Source of the DNA: Flavobacterium sp.
GTDB lineage: Bacteria; Bacteroidota; Bacteroidia; Flavobacteriales; Flavobacteriaceae
Length of the DNA: 64,000 bases
Reading direction: 5' to 3'
NCBI RefSeq assembly: GCF_013822155.1
Contig: NZ_PNJW01000003.1
Coordinates: 62,001-126,000 of the forward strand
Shown here: one piece after another, positions 18,233 to 26,512 of the stretch
How positions within the stretch are numbered: the stretch's first letter is position 1
How the letters are laid out: each line of letters begins with the position of its first letter
Position numbers and translations under genes: made by a program
Notes under the pieces: model-generated
The model's database searches: none
Seen by the model: only the letters and a program-made list of their open reading frames with translations
Told to the model about the DNA's origin: nothing

Positions 18233-18997
18233 TTATGTATTCAAAAAACCAATTACAATTTCAAAAAATAGTTGAGGATTCTCGGCATGCAGCCAATGTC
18301 CAACATTTGGAATTGTTTCAACTTTTGAATTGTGAAAATGAGACTGAATAGTTTGAAAATCGTCGTCCAAAATGTATTTCGAATTTCCTCCTCTTATAAA
18401 CAGAGTAGGCTTATCATATCGTTGACTATCTGTTAATGCTGTTCCGATTTGTTCAATTTCTTTATTAAAAACCTCCAAATTAAATCGGAAAGCCAATTGA
18501 CCCGGTTCTTTCCAAAACAAACTTTTCATTAAAAATTGGCGGGTGCCAAAATCGGGAATATATTTCTGCAAGACTTCCTCCACTTGGTTACGATCCGGTT
18601 TTTGCGAAAAATCTACAGCGTTCAATCCGGCTAAAATATCCTGATGATGAGACGGATAATATTTTGGGCCAATATCCGCAACAACCAACTTTTCAACCAT
18701 TTCAGGATGTTCAACCGCTAAAAGCATAGCTACTTTACCGCCCATGGAATGACCAATAATATTAATCTTTGTCAGTTGGTGAAAACGACAATATTCTGCC
18801 ACATCGTTCATCATGACCTCATAATTAAATGCATCTGAATGAAAACTTCGTCCGTGATTTCTTAAATCAAGCATATGAACTTGAAAACCATTTGCTGCAA
18901 ATTGAGTTCCGAGGGTTTTCCAATTATCAGACATCCCGAGAAATCCATGCAGAATTATGAGTGGTTTTCCGATGCCTTCTATTTTTGAATACAACAT
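18233..18997 (-). CDS. Alpha/beta-hydrolase (YbfF-like esterase)
   Basis: A 254-residue alpha/beta-hydrolase. HGFLGMSDNW supplies the oxyanion region, the nucleophile elbow is GHSMGG, and the histidine is in VGHWLHAENP; an Asp near the ILDDD segment may complete the triad. Similar to the YbfF/BioH-like esterases. The chosen ATG at 18997 gives MLYSKIEG; a longer frame adds 11 residues with no family similarity. Substrate unknown. Follows the glycosyltransferase gene on the minus strand. Confidence 0.85.
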   Translation of the reverse strand: MLYSKIEGIGKPLIILHGFLGMSDNWKTLGTQFAANGFQVHMLDLRNHGRSFHSDAFNYEVMMNDVAEYCRFHQLTKINIIGHSMGGKVAMLLAVEHPEMVEKLVVADIGPKYYPSHHQDILAGLNAVDFSQKPDRNQVEEVLQKYIPDFGTRQFLMKSLFWKEPGQLAFRFNLEVFNKEIEQIGTALTDSQRYDKPTLFIRGGNSKYILDDDFQTIQSHFHNSKVETIPNVGHWLHAENPQLFFEIVIGFLNT

Positions 18998-19077
18998 AAA
19001 TTTTGATTTTAAAAGCAAAGTCAATTGCAATAATAAGTCGCAAGTTACTTATTTCATTTGCTAACCACAAGTTCCGG

Positions 19078-20160
19078 TTATACCTTTCGGTCTTTCCATT
19101 CGTATTTTCCAAACAAAGAATAAAGAGCAACTGCTGAGCTAAAAAAAGGATAAAACAGTGCTGTTAAAAGCCTATTAATCATACTTATTTGATAAAATGC
19201 TGCCGTTTGATTTGCCAATAACAAATCAACTGAAATTTTCAAGATAAAAATTGGTATTAGTTTAAAATTACCAATACTAAGGAAAGGTATTGCCATGATA
19301 AAGGCTAAATTTCCAAACAAGACTACTAAAGCTACAAGCTTTCCAAAGAAACTGGAATAGGCTGTTGATTTTCCCGCCCAACGAACGCGTTGATAAAAAA
19401 GTTCTTTCCATGATTGGGCACAATTTGTTTGAACAACATAATTTGAATTTAACAAAAACCCAACTTTTTCAGGAAATTGGACGACAACTTTTTGCAATAA
19501 AAAAACATCATCACCACTGGCAATAGTTGAATTCCCTTCAAAACCATTGACTTCATGAAATAATTTTTTGGTGTACGCAAGATTTGCACCATTACACATA
19601 AACGGCTTTTTCAATCCAAAACTACTAATCGTAACCGACTGTAGACTCAGCATTTCAATTTGTTGAAAATCATACAAAAACCCTTTTTGCTTTTTAAACA
19701 AAACCGGACCACAAACCATTTCTTTTTTTTCGGTTTGAATAAAAATATCTAAATCAAGTAACCAATTTTCCGGAACTACACAATCTGCATCGGTTGTAAT
19801 GACCCAATCAAAATTTGAACCGGCAATCGCAGTTTGAATAGCATCTTTCTTAGGAGAATTTGAATTTTGTATATTTTTCAATTCAAAAACTCGAAACCCG
19901 TAGCTCGAAATCTGAAAACTATCTGAAGATTCATCATCAACTAAAACCACTTCAAATTTTTCAATCGGATAATTTAATTGTTCTATTGATTTTAAAAGTT
20001 GCGGCAAATTATGAGCTTCATTTCGAAAAGGAACAACAATTGAAAAAGAATGTTTAGGTTCTTTTGAAGAAGGTGAAAATCGCTTTACTTTTTTAAATGC
20101 TACACAAAATAGGAATAATAAAATCACATAAATTGTAATAGATATATAAATAAACTCCAT
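19078..20160 (-). CDS. Membrane-bound family 2 glycosyltransferase
   Basis: A 360-residue GT2 enzyme. N-terminal membrane helix; SIVVPFRNEAHNLPQLL (nucleotide-binding start), VVLVDDESSD, the metal-binding TTDADC, and QRVRWAGKS near the acceptor site; three C-terminal helices. It likely transfers sugars to a lipid or envelope acceptor. Its ATG overlaps by 1 bp the stop codon of the YbhN-like gene upstream (TAATG), so the two are translationally coupled. Confidence 0.88.
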   Translation of the reverse strand: MEFIYISITIYVILLFLFCVAFKKVKRFSPSSKEPKHSFSIVVPFRNEAHNLPQLLKSIEQLNYPIEKFEVVLVDDESSDSFQISSYGFRVFELKNIQNSNSPKKDAIQTAIAGSNFDWVITTDADCVVPENWLLDLDIFIQTEKKEMVCGPVLFKKQKGFLYDFQQIEMLSLQSVTISSFGLKKPFMCNGANLAYTKKLFHEVNGFEGNSTIASGDDVFLLQKVVVQFPEKVGFLLNSNYVVQTNCAQSWKELFYQRVRWAGKSTAYSSFFGKLVALVVLFGNLAFIMAIPFLSIGNFKLIPIFILKISVDLLLANQTAAFYQISMINRLLTALFYPFFSSAVALYSLFGKYEWKDRKV

Positions 20161-21119
20161 TACAAATCCATTTTTGGTTTAAACTTCAACACAAAAAAAC
20201 TCCCTAATAGCACAGGAATAACTAAATTAAAGAACCACATAATAATCGTAACCGAAGCAATTACCCATTCATTAACGCCTAATTTCCCAAATAAAAATAA
20301 CGCCACACTCCCTTTTATAACTACATCCATCAAATGAATACTAGGTATAACCGAAGCTAAAAAATACATGGTAAAAATGGTAAGAATAGCATCTGAATAA
20401 GGGATTTCTACTTGAAAAATCAATAACAAAAAATAAAATTGATGCGAAAAAATAATATACCTAAGCAACGAATATTGAACATTTACAAAGTGTTTTCGAG
20501 CAGGAAATAATTGCATTTTAACCATTATTTTCTCCACTGAATAACCATAAAAATTGATTTTTTTATAATAAAAAAGCAAAACAGAAAGAAGTATAACTAA
20601 AAGAATTGGAAGCCAGAAAATTAAACCCTTTTCATTTGCGTTGTATTCTATATCAAAAGAAAAAGGAGAAAAAATAAAATAAAAAAGCACGCCAAAAACC
20701 CCAAAAAAAATAGTTACCATCATCTGAGTAATGTTACCTAAAAAATTTAAAAAAATTATTCGCTTCGTTTTTTCTTTTGAATAATACAAACATTTTGCCA
20801 CATATTCCCCAACCCGATTAGGCGTAAAAATGGAAGCCGTCAATGATCCCAACGATTGTTCAACGGATTGTTTGAAGGTTATTTTATGAAAACTGGAAAC
20901 TAAATTTTTCCATTTCAAAAATTCAAAAAACCAATTCAAAAAACTTAACAAAATAATCCCCAACAAACTGAAAACAGAAAAATTAGATACAATTCCGTCA
21001 AAATTTGAAATGTTTTTTTGTTGCAATTGTTGGAACAAATAATAAAGTGCTCCGCCCACAAGCAAAAGTTTTGCGAGAACCAATGAGAATTGTTTAGCTT
21101 TGTGAGATAATGTAACCAT
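20160..21119 (-). CDS. Lysylphosphatidylglycerol synthase TM region / YbhN-like (UPF0104) membrane protein
   Basis: A 319-residue protein with about eight hydrophobic helices, of the UPF0104 family related to the flippase domain of MprF. Motif-like segments: ASIFTPNRVGEYVAKCLYYSK and ASVIPSIHLMDVVIKGSVALFLFG, both typical of the family. Likely moves or handles lipid-linked substrates in the inner membrane. Coupled to the downstream glycosyltransferase, suggesting a shared envelope pathway. Start at ATG 21119; a TTG 6 codons upstream is less likely. Confidence 0.82.
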   Translation of the reverse strand: MVTLSHKAKQFSLVLAKLLLVGGALYYLFQQLQQKNISNFDGIVSNFSVFSLLGIILLSFLNWFFEFLKWKNLVSSFHKITFKQSVEQSLGSLTASIFTPNRVGEYVAKCLYYSKEKTKRIIFLNFLGNITQMMVTIFFGVFGVLFYFIFSPFSFDIEYNANEKGLIFWLPILLVILLSVLLFYYKKINFYGYSVEKIMVKMQLFPARKHFVNVQYSLLRYIIFSHQFYFLLLIFQVEIPYSDAILTIFTMYFLASVIPSIHLMDVVIKGSVALFLFGKLGVNEWVIASVTIIMWFFNLVIPVLLGSFFVLKFKPKMDL

Positions 21120-21177
21120 CAGTACAAAGTAAAGCAAAACTTTACACTTTTAAATAGTAATCTTTTAAACTATAATT

Positions 21178-21729
21178 TTGGCAAACGAACGAATCATCTT
21201 AGGCATCGACCCCGGAACCACCATTATGGGATTTGGTTTAATTAAAGTCATTAACAAAAAAATGGAATTCATTCAATTAAATGAATTGATTTTGAGTAAA
21301 TATGATGATCATTACACCAAATTAAAAGTGATTTTTGAACGCACCATCGAGTTGATTGAAACACATCATCCCGACGAAATTGCTATTGAAGCTCCGTTTT
21401 TTGGGAAAAATGTACAATCGATGCTCAAACTTGGACGAGCTCAAGGTGTGGCGATGGCAGCTGGATTATCCCGTCAAATCCCTATCACCGAATACGAACC
21501 CAAAAAAATAAAAATGGCCATCACCGGAAACGGAAACGCCAGCAAAGAACAAGTGGCTAAAATGCTGCAACAACTTTTAGGATTGAAAGAATTGCCTAAG
21601 AATTTAGATTCTACGGATGGTTTGGCGGCAGCGGTTTGTCATTTTTTTAATTCAGGGAAAGTGGTTGGCGAGAAAAGTTACACGGGTTGGGATACTTTTG
21701 TGAAGAATAATGAATCAAGAATTAAATAA
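21178..21729 (+). CDS. ruvC: Holliday junction resolvase RuvC
   Basis: A 183-residue endonuclease that cuts Holliday junctions. RILGIDPGTT-like start IILGIDPGTTIMGFG with the first catalytic Asp, AIEAPFFGKN with the catalytic Glu, and LDSTDGLAAAVCH with the C-terminal acidic pair. Start is TTG at 21178, since no in-frame ATG precedes the active-site Asp; the next ATG would delete it. A TAATTTTG sequence (21173-21180) coincides with the start codon. Divergent from the YbhN-like gene. Confidence 0.95.
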   Translation: MANERIILGIDPGTTIMGFGLIKVINKKMEFIQLNELILSKYDDHYTKLKVIFERTIELIETHHPDEIAIEAPFFGKNVQSMLKLGRAQGVAMAAGLSRQIPITEYEPKKIKMAITGNGNASKEQVAKMLQQLLGLKELPKNLDSTDGLAAAVCHFFNSGKVVGEKSYTGWDTFVKNNESRIK

Positions 21730-21805
21730 TTTTAAAATGTGCCAATTTGAAAATTATTTTCAACATAAGATTACATTTCCAAATTAATTAATTTTCAAAT
21801 TATAA

Positions 21806-22939
21806 ATGTCAGGTATCTACATACATATCCCTTTTTGCAAACAAGCTTGTCATTACTGCGACTTTCATTTTTCTACTTCCATGAAAAAGAAAGACGAGAT
21901 GGTATTGGCTTTAGTAAAAGAAATCTCGATGCGAAAAGAAGAATTTAAAAATGATGTAATCGAAACCATTTATTTTGGTGGCGGAACTCCTTCTGTACTG
22001 GCTATTAAAGATTTGAGATTGTTGATTGAGGAAGTTTACAAAAACTACAATGTTGTTGAAAACCCTGAAATTACGGTTGAAGCAAATCCTGATGATTTGG
22101 ATAATGAGACAATTCGTCAATTAGCCAATTCGTCAATTAACAGATTATCTATCGGCATTCAATCCTTTTTTGAAGACGATTTAAAACTGATGAATCGTGC
22201 TCATAACGCCGAAGAAGCAAAAAAATGCTTGGAAGAAGCAACTAAACTTTTCGATAATATTTCACTCGATTTGATTTACGGTATTCCGGGCATGAGCAAC
22301 GAAAAGTGGATTCAAAATATCGAAACCGCATTGTCTTTTGGCATTCCACATATTTCCAGTTATGCGTTAACGGTGGAACCAAAAACGGCCTTACATTCGT
22401 TTATACAAAAAGGAATTATACCGCCACCGGAAGACGAAGTCGCTCAAGAACACTTTGAAATTTTGGTTGAAAAATTAGAAGAGGCCGGATTTATTCATTA
22501 CGAACTGTCCAATTTTGGGAAGGAAAACTATTTTTCCAAAAACAATTCGAGTTATTGGTTAGGAAAAAAATACATAGGAATTGGTCCGTCTGCACATAGT
22601 TATGATGGTAAAAAAAGAGGCTGGAATGTTTCTAATAATACCTTATATATCAAATCGATTCTAGAAGGAAAATTACCACTTGAAACAGAAACCTTGTCCA
22701 AAACTGATCGGTATAATGAATATGTTATGACGGGATTGCGAACCATTTGGGGAATTTCTCTGGACAGAATTCAAACCGAATTTGGACAAACTTATTTGGA
22801 TTACCTCAACCAGCAAGCAGCCAAATACATTGAAGATCACTTACTTTTTGTGGATGACAACATTTTGCGAACCTCGCGAAAAGGGAAGTTTTTAAGTGAT
22901 GGGATTGCTTCAGATCTTTTTATGTTGAATTTAGTTTAA
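21806..22939 (+). CDS. hemW: Radical SAM heme chaperone HemW
   Basis: A 377-residue radical SAM protein, formerly called oxygen-independent coproporphyrinogen oxidase-like. Iron-sulfur motif C11-x3-C15-x2-C18 (CKQACHYC), GGGTPS SAM-binding stretch, and the HemW C-terminal domain (YNEYVMTGLRTIWGIS). Proteins of this group insert heme into respiratory enzymes and do not act as HemN. Fits an aerobic bacterium. Located 76 bp downstream of ruvC; may be co-transcribed. Confidence 0.93.
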   Translation: MSGIYIHIPFCKQACHYCDFHFSTSMKKKDEMVLALVKEISMRKEEFKNDVIETIYFGGGTPSVLAIKDLRLLIEEVYKNYNVVENPEITVEANPDDLDNETIRQLANSSINRLSIGIQSFFEDDLKLMNRAHNAEEAKKCLEEATKLFDNISLDLIYGIPGMSNEKWIQNIETALSFGIPHISSYALTVEPKTALHSFIQKGIIPPPEDEVAQEHFEILVEKLEEAGFIHYELSNFGKENYFSKNNSSYWLGKKYIGIGPSAHSYDGKKRGWNVSNNTLYIKSILEGKLPLETETLSKTDRYNEYVMTGLRTIWGISLDRIQTEFGQTYLDYLNQQAAKYIEDHLLFVDDNILRTSRKGKFLSDGIASDLFMLNLV

Positions 22940-22953
22940 TTTTCAATAGTAAG

Positions 22954-23065
22954 AAGTTAAGGTTAATTGAGGGTTTCATTAAGTCTTAACTAAATTTACT
23001 AAATTTGAAAATATTTCATTGTTTCTTAATGAAGCTTAATGAAAATTTCCTTAATCCCTTAATGT
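22954..23065. repeat. Intergenic CTTAAT-rich repeat region
   Basis: The hemW-cyclase gap holds several TTAATG/CATTAA units, a 7-bp inverted pair AGTTAAG/CTTAACT and the block CTTAATGAAGCTTAAT (23025-23040), which recurs with one mismatch at 49702-49717 in another intergenic hairpin. Confidence 0.5.
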
Positions 23066-23081
23066 TAAAAAAGTTGAAACT

Positions 23082-23846
23082 TTGAAAGCAACTATCACCC
23101 ACCAAAACAGTACCTTCCAAGTAGATTTATCAAAACCCATTGATATTTCGCTGCCGTTATCCAATACCGAAAAAAATCCGATTGCGTGGTATATCGAAAA
23201 ACCGCAGATAGAACCCGTTCGTTTTGGTTCGTGGGTGGGAAGTGTGAAAGGCGGTGCCACAACCAATTTCAATAATATTTTTTTCAATCCGCATGGACAT
23301 GGAACGCACACGGAATGTTTAGGACATATAACGAAGGAGTTTTACAGTATTAATCAAGCTTTGAAAACATTTTTTTTCACAACTGAACTAATTTCCATTC
23401 AACCGGAACAACAAGGAGATGATTTTATAATCACCAAAACCCAAGTGGAGAAAGCTTTAGGAACAACTACTCCGGAAGCGATTGTGATTCGCACCTTACC
23501 CAATTTAGAAGAAAAAAAGTCAAAAAATTATTCCCACACCAATCCGCCTTATCTACACGAAGAAGCGGCTACATTTATTCGAGAAAAAGGCATTCAACAT
23601 TTATTGATTGATTTACCGAGCGTTGACAAAGAAAAAGATGAAGGCAAATTATTGGCCCACAAAGCCTTTTGGAATGTAAAAGATGTAAATGATTTAAATG
23701 AAGATGCACGAAAAAGTGCAACGATTACGGAGTTAATTTTTGTAGATGATGCTGTGAAAGATGGTTCGTATTTGTTGAATTTGCAGTTTGCTTCTTTTGA
23801 GAATGATGCGAGTCCGAGTAAACCACTTTTATTTAAAATGGAATAA
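23082..23846 (+). CDS. Cyclase family protein (kynurenine formamidase-like)
   Basis: A 254-residue protein of the cyclase/formamidase fold. The metal-binding signature HGHGTHTECLGH is intact and a later DLPSVDKEKDEG segment matches the family's second conserved region. Such enzymes hydrolyse arylformamides or similar ring amides. No other tryptophan-degradation gene lies nearby, so the substrate is open. Start is TTG at 23082, the only start compatible with the family's N-terminus. Confidence 0.8.
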   Translation: MKATITHQNSTFQVDLSKPIDISLPLSNTEKNPIAWYIEKPQIEPVRFGSWVGSVKGGATTNFNNIFFNPHGHGTHTECLGHITKEFYSINQALKTFFFTTELISIQPEQQGDDFIITKTQVEKALGTTTPEAIVIRTLPNLEEKKSKNYSHTNPPYLHEEAATFIREKGIQHLLIDLPSVDKEKDEGKLLAHKAFWNVKDVNDLNEDARKSATITELIFVDDAVKDGSYLLNLQFASFENDASPSKPLLFKME

Positions 23847-23858
23847 ATAATTAAAACT

Positions 23859-24257
23859 ATGAATAGAAAACTAAAAATAGTTTTAATAATTATAGCAGGA
23901 ATTTTGATAGCATTTTCTGCATATTTATTGATTTTTTTCTTTTCTGCAACTGACACTAAAAATATTGAGCTTGAAGGATATGTATATGATTCTCAATCAA
24001 AACTTGCAATTAAAGATGCAATTGTTACTATTGAAAATTATAGATATGAAAGTAATAGTGGCAAACAAAACTATGATGAATATCTCGGAAAAGATAATTT
24101 TGAATTAATCACAAATGAAAAAGGATATTACAAAATTGAAATTAGTAAAAGTGCATTTATTGTAATTGAAGTTAAAAAAGAAGGGTACAAATCTAAAACA
24201 GAAAGTGAATACTCTTCAAAATATGTGACTTTTAAAACTAATTTAGAAAAACAATAA
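23859..24257 (+). CDS. Membrane-anchored carboxypeptidase-regulatory-like protein
   Basis: A 132-residue protein with an N-terminal transmembrane segment (about residues 5-30) and a beta-sandwich domain starting IELEGYVYDSQSKLAIKDAIVTIENY, the pattern of carboxypeptidase-regulatory-like folds. Strongly AT-rich. Predicted topology is a short cytoplasmic end and a periplasmic domain. Function unknown; sits between the cyclase and YjbR-like genes on the same strand. Confidence 0.65.
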   Translation: MNRKLKIVLIIIAGILIAFSAYLLIFFFSATDTKNIELEGYVYDSQSKLAIKDAIVTIENYRYESNSGKQNYDEYLGKDNFELITNEKGYYKIEISKSAFIVIEVKKEGYKSKTESEYSSKYVTFKTNLEKQ

Positions 24258-24272
24258 TAATTCTTTATTGAA

Positions 24273-24635
24273 ATGAACATTCAGGATTTATATGATTTCT
24301 GCATCTCCAAAAAAGGCGTCACTGAACATTTCCCTTTCGACGAAGACACCTTAGTTTTTAAAGTAGGTGGAAAAATGTTTTGCTTAACCTCTTTAAAAGA
24401 TTGGGAAAACGGAACCCCTTCTTTAAATCTAAAATGTGACCCTGAAAGAGCCTTGGAACTTCGTGCCGAATATGATGCGATTAATCCGGGTTATCACATG
24501 AGTAAAATGCATTGGAATACAGTTGCTTTTAACAGTGATGTGGATGATAAAATGATGCGAGAACTGATTAACCATTCCTATGAATTGGTTTTTAAAAGTT
24601 TATCAAAAAAATTACAAAACGAAATAATAATCTAG
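24273..24635 (+). CDS. MmcQ/YjbR family protein
   Basis: A 120-residue protein. The start MNIQDLYDFCISKKGVTEHFPFDEDTLVFKVGGKMF and the segment NPGYHMSKMHWNTV are typical of the MmcQ/YjbR family, which has a CyaY-like, possibly DNA-binding fold. No specific role can be given. Confidence 0.88.
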   Translation: MNIQDLYDFCISKKGVTEHFPFDEDTLVFKVGGKMFCLTSLKDWENGTPSLNLKCDPERALELRAEYDAINPGYHMSKMHWNTVAFNSDVDDKMMRELINHSYELVFKSLSKKLQNEIII

Positions 24636-24860
24636 AATTAGTAAATTTATACTAGATTGTTTTTTTTTAAATTTTATCAAACCACGACGAATTTATCGTT
24701 TATCGAGATTTTTTTGTTCTAAAATCTTTCTTTAAAATTTACAAAAACCTGATTTTTATCATTTTTATTAACACCTATTTTATTTAAATTATAAAATTTA
24801 GCTTCAACTTTATAGCTTTGATTATCAATAGTTTAAATTAATTCATAATCTTTTTTTATA

Positions 24861-24905
24861 TGTATCAATTGTTACAAATAAAAAAATTATAATGACTTAA
24901 ATTTA
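24861..24905 (+). promoter_or_regulatory. Palindromic operator plus -7 element upstream of the OmpP1-like gene
   Basis: The 16-bp palindrome TGTATCAATTGTTACA (24861-24876) is followed after 21 bp by TAAATTTA (24898-24905), a near match to TAnnTTTG. The same arrangement recurs upstream of sqr. The TGTnA-N6-TnACA symmetry is that of Crp/Fnr-family sites. A further imperfect inverted repeat, TAGTAG-CAAAT/ATTTG-CTACTA (24906-24940), lies near the predicted transcript start. The rest of the 24636-24956 gap is AT-rich with no gene that I can see. Confidence 0.6.
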
Positions 24906-24956
24906 TAGTAGCAAATCAATAAAATTTGTTTTTACTACTAATTAAAATTTACGATT

Positions 24957-26279
24957 ATGAAAAAAATTTTGTTACCCGTTTGTTTATTTCTACTATCATC
25001 TCTTGCTTATTCTCAAACAGGGCACATCATGCAAGGTGTTGGGGCTTTTAATATGTCAATGGGAGGAGCATCAACTGCACAGCCTTTAGATATTTCTGGG
25101 GCATTACAATGGAACCCGGCTTCTATTTCTGCTTTTAATGACAAAATCATTAAGTTTGATATTGGAATGTTTTATTCTTCCCCGGAATTATTTTCTACAG
25201 TTCCTGAATTTAACGAATCAGGGCAACCTACCGGTAATTTTTTCAGTGGTTCTACAAAAGATGATCGAGGTGTTTCGCCCATGCCGGCATTAGCTATGGT
25301 TTGGGGCAAAGAAGGAAGCAAACACACCTTTGGTGCCTCAGCATTCGGGGTTAGCGGGTTTGGGGTTACATTTCCGGAAAGCACAACAAACCCAATAAAT
25401 ATGCCTCAAAGTATGGGCGGTTTTGGAAGAGTTGAATCAGACTATATGTTATTACAAGTAGGTTTTACTTGGGCTTATGAATTATCAGAAAAATTTTCAA
25501 TTGGTATTGAACCAACATTTAACTATGCAACATTAGAATTAATGCCTAATCCAACTGCAAATCCTTCTCAAGCAGGTTATCCATCTACTGACAAAGCAAA
25601 TGCAACGGGATTTGGTGGACAAATTGGGTTATTTTATAATTCCGGAACTGGATTTAAAGCAGGTGCTTCTTATAAAACCGCACAATATTTCAGTGATTTC
25701 GAATTCGAAAATACCTATTTGGATAATTCAACCGGTACAAATAAATTCAACATGGATTATCCAGCAATTCTATCATTTGGTCTAGGTTATTCCAAAAGCG
25801 ATTTTGATTTTGCTTTAGACTACAGAATGGTTGATTATGAAAACACAGATGGTTTTTCTGAAACAGGATGGACACCAACAGCTTCAGTTGCTGGATTTGG
25901 TTGGGATAATATATCAATAGTATCAGCCGGTATTCAATATAAAGGAGTGAATAAATTCCCTTTACGTTTAGGATATACTTATAGCTCAAACCCAATTAGT
26001 AGTGATGTTGCCATGTTTAATATTCCAGCAACTGCAGTGATTAAAAACGCCTATCAACTTGGATTTAGTTACTTAGCTGCAGACAACATTTCTTTAGATG
26101 CAGTTTATCACCACGGTACTAGTTCCGGCAAAACATCAGGACAATTGCTTAATCCAATGTTTGCCTCAAGTTCAAATCCTTATGGTGCCATTCCGGGCAG
26201 TAATGTTTCTTATGATATGACAACAGACCTAATTATGGTGGGTATATCCTATAAATTCAGTAAAAAACAAACAAACTAA
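24957..26279 (+). CDS. OmpP1/FadL-type outer membrane transport protein
   Basis: A 440-residue outer membrane beta-barrel. Signal peptide MKKILLPVCLFLLSSLAYSQ, then the FadL hallmark start GHIMQGVGAFNMSMGGASTA with NPASISAF; the rest is alternating aromatic-edged strands. The family moves hydrophobic compounds across the outer membrane. It shares a palindromic promoter motif with the sqr operon directly downstream, which suggests that its substrate is linked to sulfide or sulfur metabolism. Confidence 0.88.
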   Translation: MKKILLPVCLFLLSSLAYSQTGHIMQGVGAFNMSMGGASTAQPLDISGALQWNPASISAFNDKIIKFDIGMFYSSPELFSTVPEFNESGQPTGNFFSGSTKDDRGVSPMPALAMVWGKEGSKHTFGASAFGVSGFGVTFPESTTNPINMPQSMGGFGRVESDYMLLQVGFTWAYELSEKFSIGIEPTFNYATLELMPNPTANPSQAGYPSTDKANATGFGGQIGLFYNSGTGFKAGASYKTAQYFSDFEFENTYLDNSTGTNKFNMDYPAILSFGLGYSKSDFDFALDYRMVDYENTDGFSETGWTPTASVAGFGWDNISIVSAGIQYKGVNKFPLRLGYTYSSNPISSDVAMFNIPATAVIKNAYQLGFSYLAADNISLDAVYHHGTSSGKTSGQLLNPMFASSSNPYGAIPGSNVSYDMTTDLIMVGISYKFSKKQTN

Positions 26280-26299
26280 CAGATTGCAATTGAAGATTG

Positions 26300-26331
26300 A
26301 AAAGCGGTTTCTCTACAAAGGAATCGCTTTT
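26300..26331 (+). terminator. Terminator after the OmpP1-like gene
   Basis: AAAAGCG...CGCTTTT stem with partial inner pairing and a short T-run. It separates the porin transcript from the sqr operon. Confidence 0.55.
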
Positions 26332-26434
26332 CATTAACTTCTTTTCATCTTCATTTTTGTTTATTTGAACAAATCAATTTTACAAAGTAATTCTTCACTT
26401 CATTAAAGATATAATCACTTTTTTTATATTTAAT

Positions 26435-26479
26435 TGTAACAATTGTCACATAGTAAATTTTAATAGAATTGTAACTTTG
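26435..26479 (+). promoter_or_regulatory. Palindromic operator plus promoter of the sqr operon
   Basis: TGTAACAATTGTCACA (26435-26450), 21 bp, then TAACTTTG (26472-26479), a perfect TAnnTTTG. The palindrome centre would be about 41.5 bp upstream of a start point near 26484, the classic class II Crp/Fnr activator position. No TTG lies 17-23 bp upstream of the -7 element, consistent with activator dependence. Confidence 0.65.
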
Positions 26480-26512
26480 ATAAGAGATTTAACATTACAT
26501 AATTTATAAAAA

